This document shows positions 8,201-12,874 of a stretch of DNA of 12,874 bases, piece by piece. Origin of the DNA: Flavobacteriales bacterium UBA4660 (lineage in GTDB: Bacteria; Bacteroidota; Bacteroidia; Flavobacteriales_D; Sanyastnellaceae); assembly GCA_002405435.1 (NCBI GenBank), contig DHLU01000020.1, positions 1 to 12,874 of the forward strand, given 5' to 3'. The notes below the pieces were generated by a model, which saw nothing but the letters and a program-made list of their open reading frames with translations, was not told where the DNA came from and ran no database searches. Within the stretch, counting starts at the first letter, position 1, and each line of letters opens with the position of its first letter. A program made the position numbers and the translations under genes.

Positions 8201-8543
8201 GGCTTTCATCCGGGATGATTCGAAAATCATTCTCGACCAGGTCGCAAAAATTATGAAAGAGCAGCCTTCTTTCAACCTGATTGTGCGGACACACTGTGAT
8301 GCACGAGGCAGTATTGCCTACAACCAGCAACTGTCAATGAGCCGTGCCATGGCGGTAAAAGGCTACCTCATGCAAAAAGGCATCAATAAAAACCGCTTGA
8401 AGGCAGAGTGGTTTGGAGAGGCTAAGCCGTTGAACCACTGTATTGACGAAAACTCTAACTGCTCAGAACAGGAGTTTGAGCTCAACCGGCGGGCTGAGTT
8501 TAAACTGGTAAGCGAAACTTTCAGTACAACCTCTAATAACTGA
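5244..8543 (+). CDS. PorE-like OmpA-family protein: TPR, PD40 propeller, five CRD modules, OmpA domain
   Basis: Predicted periplasmic/outer-membrane-associated protein of 1099 residues tying a T9SS-linked assembly to peptidoglycan. An N-terminal export signal (residues 1-22) has no lipobox Cys. TPR helices span about 28-126. A PD40/WD40-like propeller spans about 160-421, with blade motifs GGTDIYVS (310), GGLDIFRS (362) and GNDDVFSF (414). Five carboxypeptidase-regulatory-like modules begin near 430, 553, 651, 755 and 858. The OmpA C-terminal domain spans about 973-1090. Its Asp1019 (HCDARGS) and Arg1034 (SMSRA) stand 15 apart, the spacing of the diaminopimelate-binding pair in OmpA. The order TPR-WD40-CRD-OmpA is that of PorE, but with more CRDs. 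It starts 25 bases after the PorP/SprF gene, probably in one operon. Whether it is the core PorE or a cassette-specific paralogue cannot be decided here. Confidence 0.9.
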   Translation: MKTLCRSLAAMGLVLITLPAQFQTLSDVVKGDKLFDEFDYDGALYYYELVNAAMPQDMRVTRKIADSYRRKGVNNMAAEWYKKTLALDTSNFQDMVYYAEALRSLGEYDEAIAWYAQYAKRRPDDRRAQSHLKNKEYYVDLQSDSLKYVIKRLSINTSGPAIGLCRFENGKYLISSTPMDTLSGSSSYSAGKKAYFLDVYLCDENEKGELINPVKLDKNVNSKYHDGPMYYSKAEKSLYITRNNMRSGRPERDKNGNINLQIYTSVNENGQWKSAQEVKVGDEDFSYGHPCLSKDGHFMYFASNMPGGFGGTDIYVSQRINEGWTTPINLGPGVNSEGNEMFPFLTDNGVLYFSSDGWAGLGGLDIFRSDFIFGKWMDAVNLGYPVNSNSDDFSALYDNIDDSGFFFSSRNGAGNDDVFSFQTVKLIQMIIAGTVRSSTPGHSLAGEKVLIRSLSTGITTTETLDEQGQFRFTADAGDKIEVTMVNPMLETEEPVFTFNTPQPVTDPYIDLGERTIVPERMDLLSAYLNSKAEKQELIARYKLTNVPDDAKPLTGALVDRVTQKPLANTLVTATTPDGKTYTAVTDESGIFTMLVPVETGMIKISAAQENFKPITTEVNTKTAAHEVSVVDMQMMYTDEHLKQLKEEGWEDVAGTVTDGASKKALNGAKVSAVGEDGNTYLTKTDEYGKFLLMVPAKSRPSISIEHKNYDVCQLTLPPGVNSSSLPDNLKVTLERTVVYSQELRRDDLLKTGVTIGGVLVDDSDGMPISGATVSGTDKDGYLYSVVTDDNGKWELLVPQGIPMTLNVDKNDYSDLTIQVMTPKGKGKMTGPTTVSMSHTPEYKNMVASQQSGIADDKVELSGVVVDLKSGEIMPNANVNIRLSNGEEVTHVTDADGRFTIVVPRDDKVSFTVSKENYEPQTIEMSTSGASNKLMNDMKVKMPYTETYKAQNEIASQPEDIKKTPGFENMVDLEALDIQNVLFDYDKAFIRDDSKIILDQVAKIMKEQPSFNLIVRTHCDARGSIAYNQQLSMSRAMAVKGYLMQKGINKNRLKAEWFGEAKPLNHCIDENSNCSEQEFELNRRAEFKLVSETFSTTSNN
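6531..8033 (+). repeat. Five tandem CRD (carboxypeptidase regulatory-like) modules in the PorE-like protein
   Basis: Inside the OmpA-family gene, beta-sandwich modules recur at residues about 430 (IIAGTV), 553 (LTGALVD), 651 (VAGTVTD), 755 (IGGVLVD) and 858 (LSGVVVD). Each has a G-x-(V/L)-x-D-like first strand, a mid-module P/A-N/G-A-x-V strand, a TDExGxF-type turn (TDESGIF, TDEYGKF, TDDNGKW, TDADGRF) and an MLVP/LLVP/IVVP strand. The first copy is divergent. Modules 2-5 are each followed by a polar linker opening with a tyrosine-containing segment (MMYTDEH, TVVYSQEL, SHTPEYKN, MPYTETYK), giving a unit of about 98-107 residues. Confidence 0.82.
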
Positions 8544-8562
8544 TTTGTAACCAAAAATCAAG

Positions 8563-8596
8563 AACCCCGCTGGTTAACCGGCGGGGTTTTCTTTTT
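8563..8596 (+). terminator. Intrinsic terminator between convergent operons, probably bidirectional
   Basis: AACCCCGC (8563-8570) pairs perfectly with GCGGGGTT (8581-8588). The stem extends inward through a T-G wobble and two GC pairs to a TTAA loop. TTTTCTTTTT (8587-8596) follows on the + strand. It lies 19 bases after the PorE-like stop. Read on the - strand, the same hairpin is followed by CTTGATTTTT, a weaker T-tract, and it lies 17 bases after the purQ stop, so it can serve both transcription units. Confidence 0.9.
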
Positions 8597-8613
8597 AGTG
8601 GCACTTCACGTAC

Positions 8614-9306
8614 TCAGGCATTAACCACCCACAAGATCGACTCAAAGATCTCTTTTCCGTCCGTGTTACCCAATTCGAAATCGGCAGCCCGCTCAGGGTG
8701 GGGCATCATGCCAAATACATTCTTGTTTTTGTTGGATACGCCCGCAATATTGCGGATAGATCCGTTGGGATTGGCTTCGTCCGTCACCTTGCCATCCGCA
8801 TCACAATACCGGAAAAGCACCTGGTCGTTGTCGGTCAATGACTTCAGCCCTGCTTCATCGATATAATAATTTCCCTCACCATGCGCGATTGGAATTTTAT
8901 AGGCCCGGTTTGTCTCCAGGTTTCGGGTCGGAAGGGCCGTGAGGGATTCGGGACGAATAAAAACATTGCGGCAGATAAAACGGCGAGAGGAGTTGTGCAG
9001 CAATGCGCCCGGCAACAGACGTGCTTCACACAGTATCTGAAACCCATTGCAGATTCCCATAACATAACCTCCGCGGTTGGCGTGGGCAATCACCTCATTC
9101 ATAATCGGAGAAAACCTCGCGATGGCACCCGACCGCAAGTAGTCGCCGTACGAAAAACCTCCGGGCAGGAAAATAAAATCGCAGCCCTTGAGATCCTGCT
9201 CCTTATGCCAGAGTTTTACGACGTCCTGGTGCAGCACTTCGCTCAGGCCGTATACCAGGTCTTCATCACAGTTACTTCCGGGGAAAACGACAACGCCGAA
9301 TTTCAT
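8614..9306 (-). CDS. purQ: Phosphoribosylformylglycinamidine synthase subunit PurQ (glutaminase)
   Basis: Class I glutamine amidotransferase subunit of FGAM synthase, step 4 of de novo purine synthesis in the cytoplasm. It releases ammonia from glutamine for PurL, which converts FGAR to FGAM, with PurS as bridging subunit. The 230 residues cover the whole family length. The N-terminal VVVFPGSNCDED and the LPGGFSYGDYLRSGAIA loop are typical. The catalytic triad is visible as Cys86 (GICNGFQ), His203 and Glu205 (MMPHPERAADF), and NPNGS occurs at about 179-183. No purL or purS is in the window. The gene lies 23 bases downstream of mfd on the same strand. There is no clear Shine-Dalgarno sequence, as is common in this phylum. 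A free-standing PurQ implies the organism uses the small, multi-subunit PurL rather than the fused large form. Confidence 0.97.
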   Translation of the reverse strand: MKFGVVVFPGSNCDEDLVYGLSEVLHQDVVKLWHKEQDLKGCDFIFLPGGFSYGDYLRSGAIARFSPIMNEVIAHANRGGYVMGICNGFQILCEARLLPGALLHNSSRRFICRNVFIRPESLTALPTRNLETNRAYKIPIAHGEGNYYIDEAGLKSLTDNDQVLFRYCDADGKVTDEANPNGSIRNIAGVSNKNKNVFGMMPHPERAADFELGNTDGKEIFESILWVVNA

Positions 9307-9324
9307 GGTTTATCTGATTTGCGG

Positions 9325-9355
9325 CAAAATTAACTCCCCTGCTCCACCGATTCAA
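9325..9355 (-). promoter_or_regulatory. Candidate Bacteroidota promoter for purQ
   Basis: On the - strand, TAATTTTG (9332-9325) matches the Bacteroidota -7 consensus TAnnTTTG exactly, and a TTG (9355-9353) stands 20 bases upstream as a -33 element. The -7 box overlaps the TAA stop of mfd and ends 18 bases before the purQ ATG, so a transcript would have a very short leader. The short consensus could arise by chance, so this is tentative. Confidence 0.4.
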
Positions 9356-12300
9356 CGGTATTTCGGCCTGATGTCAACAAGGCTCGGAGTCTTTCCACTG
9401 CATGAACCAACGTGTGTATCCCGTCAAAGGAAATCCTGAGTGATCCCTCCCTCTGGTACATGTTGGCTGCGCGGGGCTGGTCGCGGAGGAAATTGATAAT
9501 CTGACCGAAACGGTCACTGCTGTAAAACGGACTCGACTCACGGGACACAAAGTAGCCGATCATCTTGCCGCTCTTGAGCACCAGTTTTTCCAAACCAAGG
9601 TCTCTGGCCATCCACCTCAGCCGCATGGTATCTACCAGTGCAATTACCTGTGGTGGGATCGGTCCGAACCGGTCTTCCAGCCTGTTGCAAAAGGCGGCAA
9701 GGGCGCTTTGATCTGCCATGTCGTCGAGTTCACGGTACAAAGCCATACGCTCGGTGATGCTGCTCACATATTCATCGGGTATGAGCAACTCGAAATCGGT
9801 CTCCAGCACGGTTTCACTCACATACGAATTGGCTCGTTTCATCTCTTCCTCGTGCAGCTCCTTGAAGTGTTCCTCCCGCAGTTCCTGAAGTGCCTCATTG
9901 AGAATTTTCTGGTATGTCTCAAAGCCCAGGTCATTGATAAAACCGCTTTGTTCAGCGCCCAGCAGGTCGCCTGCACCCCGTATATCCATATCGCGCATGG
10001 CAATATGCAACCCGCTGCCCAGGTCGCTGTACTGCTCTATTGTCTGCAGCCGCTTGCGGGTATCATCGGAAACGTGGTGCAGCGGAGGGGAAAGCAGGTA
10101 ACAAAAGGCCTTTTTATTGGTTCTTCCGACACGGCCCCGTAGCTGATGAAGATCGCTCATACCGAAAAGATGCGCGTCGTTGATGACAATCGTGTTGGCA
10201 TTGGGAATATCGAGTCCACTTTCAACAATTGCCGTGCTGACAAGCACATCTGCCTCTCCCTCTATAAAGGATGTCATCACCTCCTCAAGCTTTTCGCCGT
10301 CCATTTGCCCATGTCCGATCACCACACGGGCATCGGGCACCAAACGGCTGATCATACCTGCCACTTCAGCAATATTACCGATGCGGTTGTGCACCACAAA
10401 CACCTGCCCTCCCCGCTGCATTTCATAACTTACTGCGTCTCTGATCAGCGATTCACTGAACGTGTGTAATTCGGTCTGGATGGGATAACGGTTGGGCGGA
10501 GGGGTCTGTATCAGACTTAGGTCGCGCGCACCCATCATGGAAAACTGAAGGGTTCTGGGAATCGGCGTCGCCGTGAGGGTCAGGGTATCTACGTTTGCGC
10601 GCAGCGTTTTCAGTTTGTCTTTTGTACCCACACCAAACTTCTGCTCCTCATCGATAATGAGCAGTCCGAGGTCTTTGAATTTGACCCTGGCACCTACGAG
10701 CGCATGTGTGCCAATGATGATGTTGGTTTCTCCCTTCTCGAGTTTTCTCAAGGTTTCGGCTACGGCCTTGGGCGATTTAAACCGGTTGAGGTAGTCAACA
10801 TGTACGGGGAAATCTTTCAGCCGGGCTGAAAAACTGTTGTAGTGCTGCAGCGACAAAATGGTGGTCGGCACCAGCACGGCCACCTGCTTACCGTCAACAG
10901 CAGCCTTGAATGCAGCCCGAATGGCGATTTCCGTTTTTCCAAAACCCACATCACCACACACCAGCCGGTCCATGGGCGCGCCCGCCTCCATGTCTTCTTT
11001 TACAGCCTGCGTGGCCTTGAGCTGGTCCGGCGTATCTTCATAAATGAAAGACGCCTCCAGTTCGGTCTGCAAATAAGTGTCGGGGGCAAAGGCATGCCCT
11101 CGCGTCGATTTTCTTTTTGCGTACAGCTTGATCAGGTCAAAGGCAATCTGCTTGACACGGGTTTTTGTCTTTTTCTTGAGGTTCTGCCAGGCATTGCTGC
11201 CTAGTCTGTCCATCGAAGGCGCAGTACCTTCCTTGGCTACATACTTGGATATCCGGTGCAGCGAATGAATACTCACATAGAGGGTGTCTCCTCCCTTATA
11301 GGTGAGCCGTATGGCCTCCTGCTCTTTTCCGTTCACATCAATCTTCTGTAAACCGGCAAACTGACCCACGCCATGATCGATATGTACCACATAGTCGCCG
11401 GGCTTGAGGGCTACCAGTTCCTTCAGCGTCATGGCTTCCTTTGACTTTGAAAAACCCTCCTTAAGCCGGAAACGGTGGTAACGCTCAAACAACTGGTGGT
11501 CTGTATATACCAACACCTTGTTCTCCTTGTCAATAAATCCTTCACTGAGTTCTACTGCGAGGGGTTCAAAATTCACCTCGTGGTCTTTGTCTTGAAAAAT
11601 CTGATAGAGGCGTTCAATCTGCTTCGGTTGGCCTGCTGCGACTATATTGGTGAAACCCTGTTTGTGGTGGTTAGCCAGGTTGATTCCGAGCATGTCGAAA
11701 TTTTTGTTGAACGACGGCTGGGGTTCCATCTGAAATGAGAAGGCTGCGCCCGTTACGAATTTTGGTCCTGCACCGGCTTCAATCACGCGTAGCCCCTCCA
11801 ATTGCTGACGAAGGGCCAATTCTCCGGCAAACAACACTTCGGGCTCGTCATGCCGAAGCAAGGTGTTGCCCAATTTGGCAAATTGCTGCCTTGCCCTGTC
11901 AAGCTCGGCTTCAGCCTGTTTCAAGATCAGCGCGGTATCAGCCACCCATACGGCCAACTCATTACCGAGGTATTCGAGCAGGGTCACCCGCGATTCGCCA
12001 GACTGGCGGTGCGTTACATCGGGCACAACCGTGGCTCTTTTCATCTGGGCCACGCTCAGCTGTGTCTGGGCTTCAAACTTCCGGATACTCTCCACCGTGC
12101 TGCCCGACATTTCTATGCGGTATGGATGATCGAAACTGAAAGAGAAAATATCCAGAATACCACCCCTGATGGCATAGTGGCCGGGCTCATAGACGTAGTC
12201 CACTTTGGTGAACCCATAGGTATGCATCCACTCATCGACGAAATCAAAATCAAGGTCGTTTCCGACGGTGATTTCAAAGGTGACGGCACGCAGATCGGTC

Positions 12301-12704
12301 TGTGTAATTACTTTTTCGGCAATGGCCTCCGGATGGGTGACTACCAGCGAGGGGGCTTTCCGCTCACGGAGCAGGTGGAGCACTTCCGCCCGCATGGCCA
12401 CATTGGCATTTTCGGTTTTCTCAACCTCATACGCCAGGCGCGCCGATCGCGGAAAAAACAAGGTGGCCTGCTCGAGCCCGAGTACCTGAAGATCGTTGTA
12501 AAAGTAAATCGCCTTTTCCCGGTCGGGCAGCATCACCACCAGCGTGCGGCCCAAACGCGCAAAGAGTGCCGCCACAATAACCGCCCCTGCAGATCCTACG
12601 ATGCCGCGGATCCCTGTTTTGCTGCCCGCTGACACAACGGCATCGTTCAATGCTGCCATTACCGGCAACGACGCATATGTATCTTTTAGTGCTGAGGGTG
12701 TCAT
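9330..12704 (-). CDS. mfd: Transcription-repair coupling factor Mfd
   Basis: ATP-driven DNA translocase that removes RNA polymerase stalled at lesions and recruits UvrA for nucleotide excision repair. The complete 1124-residue protein is close to E. coli Mfd (1148). Domains in order: an N-terminal UvrB-like region without a working Walker A (GIVGSAGAV), including YAIRGGILDIFSF; the CarD-like RNA-polymerase-interacting domain opening with LKPGDYVVHIDHGVGQF (about 433); the RecG-like helicase with Walker A GDVGFGKTE (about 583), the DEEQ box IIDEEQKFGV (about 684), motif III LTATPIPRT (about 711) and motif VI HQLRGRVGRTNK (about 855); and the C-terminal TRCF domain, including LIPDEYVSSITERMALYREL. 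The ATG at 12704 is the first plausible start and leaves a normal N-terminus. purQ follows 23 bases downstream. Nothing suggests truncation or frameshift. Confidence 0.97.
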   Translation of the reverse strand: MTPSALKDTYASLPVMAALNDAVVSAGSKTGIRGIVGSAGAVIVAALFARLGRTLVVMLPDREKAIYFYNDLQVLGLEQATLFFPRSARLAYEVEKTENANVAMRAEVLHLLRERKAPSLVVTHPEAIAEKVITQTDLRAVTFEITVGNDLDFDFVDEWMHTYGFTKVDYVYEPGHYAIRGGILDIFSFSFDHPYRIEMSGSTVESIRKFEAQTQLSVAQMKRATVVPDVTHRQSGESRVTLLEYLGNELAVWVADTALILKQAEAELDRARQQFAKLGNTLLRHDEPEVLFAGELALRQQLEGLRVIEAGAGPKFVTGAAFSFQMEPQPSFNKNFDMLGINLANHHKQGFTNIVAAGQPKQIERLYQIFQDKDHEVNFEPLAVELSEGFIDKENKVLVYTDHQLFERYHRFRLKEGFSKSKEAMTLKELVALKPGDYVVHIDHGVGQFAGLQKIDVNGKEQEAIRLTYKGGDTLYVSIHSLHRISKYVAKEGTAPSMDRLGSNAWQNLKKKTKTRVKQIAFDLIKLYAKRKSTRGHAFAPDTYLQTELEASFIYEDTPDQLKATQAVKEDMEAGAPMDRLVCGDVGFGKTEIAIRAAFKAAVDGKQVAVLVPTTILSLQHYNSFSARLKDFPVHVDYLNRFKSPKAVAETLRKLEKGETNIIIGTHALVGARVKFKDLGLLIIDEEQKFGVGTKDKLKTLRANVDTLTLTATPIPRTLQFSMMGARDLSLIQTPPPNRYPIQTELHTFSESLIRDAVSYEMQRGGQVFVVHNRIGNIAEVAGMISRLVPDARVVIGHGQMDGEKLEEVMTSFIEGEADVLVSTAIVESGLDIPNANTIVINDAHLFGMSDLHQLRGRVGRTNKKAFCYLLSPPLHHVSDDTRKRLQTIEQYSDLGSGLHIAMRDMDIRGAGDLLGAEQSGFINDLGFETYQKILNEALQELREEHFKELHEEEMKRANSYVSETVLETDFELLIPDEYVSSITERMALYRELDDMADQSALAAFCNRLEDRFGPIPPQVIALVDTMRLRWMARDLGLEKLVLKSGKMIGYFVSRESSPFYSSDRFGQIINFLRDQPRAANMYQREGSLRISFDGIHTLVHAVERLRALLTSGRNTVESVEQGS

Positions 12705-12791
12705 ACCTTGCTTTTGGTCACAAATGCCTCCAGCCCCAAAGTACCCGCCTCACGTTGGAAGCGAAGGGCCTGCGGGGTCAGTGGTCGGGTG

Positions 12792-12799
12792 CAAAAATA
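12792..12799 (-). promoter_or_regulatory. Possible -7 promoter element upstream of mfd
   Basis: On the - strand TATTTTTG matches the Bacteroidota -7 consensus TAnnTTTG and lies 87 bases before the mfd ATG. I find no TTG at 17-23 bases upstream of it, so only half of the promoter signature is present. Apart from this, the 170 bases from 12705 to the window end show no gene, RNA or repeat I can support. Confidence 0.27.
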
Positions 12800-12874
12800 A
12801 GGGGATAAAAATCCGGAATACTGCCCCGGCATTGCACAGGTAAAAACCGGCACAAAGGGCTGGACGCACAGCAA

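Noticed and set aside
11802..12632. A 276-codon open frame on the + strand opposite mfd, plus others at 9708-10142 and 11735-12139.
   Set aside because: mfd on the other strand shows all expected domains; these frames give low-complexity antisense text without motifs, as expected at about 50% GC.
12544..12843. A 99-codon + strand frame reaching into the last 170 bases.
   Set aside because: Its first half is antisense to mfd, and the rest has no recognisable motif and no start signal.

Overview
The window looks like a chromosomal segment of a Bacteroidota bacterium, probably from a Flavobacteriales-like or related gliding/marine lineage with about 50% GC. Support comes from three sides: type IX secretion (T9SS) proteins found only in this phylum, the near absence of Shine-Dalgarno sequences, and candidate promoters of the Bacteroidota TTG/TAnnTTTG type. 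The exact genus cannot be read from the sequence.

Left part (1-8543, + strand): a compact three-gene surface-protein cassette. The first gene is cut by the window start. It encodes a giant secreted repeat protein with at least 14 HYR (hyalin-repeat) modules plus a partial one, then a cadherin/Ig-like domain and a C-terminal gliding-motility-type (CHU_C, 'type B') T9SS sorting domain. Its stop codon overlaps the start of a PorP/SprF-family outer-membrane protein gene (TAATG). 25 bases later comes a 1099-residue PorE-like protein with TPRs, a PD40/WD40-like propeller, five carboxypeptidase-regulatory-like (CRD) modules and a peptidoglycan-binding OmpA domain. The layout reads as secreted substrate, dedicated outer-membrane partner, and periplasmic peptidoglycan anchor. 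A strong hairpin terminator at 8563-8596 closes the cassette.

Right part (8614-12704, - strand): two housekeeping genes converge on the same terminator. mfd (transcription-repair coupling factor, complete) is followed 23 bases later by purQ (glutaminase subunit of FGAM synthase, complete). purQ may also have its own promoter overlapping the mfd stop codon. The last 170 bases (12705-12874) hold no gene I can support, only a possible -7 promoter element for mfd.

The most unusual features are in the cassette. The giant adhesin-like protein has no lysine or arginine for its first 1352 visible residues; all seven K/R lie in the last 56 residues, within the sorting domain. Its HYR modules keep an exact 252-bp register over eleven consecutive units. 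Its PorE-like neighbour carries five CRD modules where the described PorE architecture has one. I saw no CRISPR, tRNA, rRNA or mobile element.
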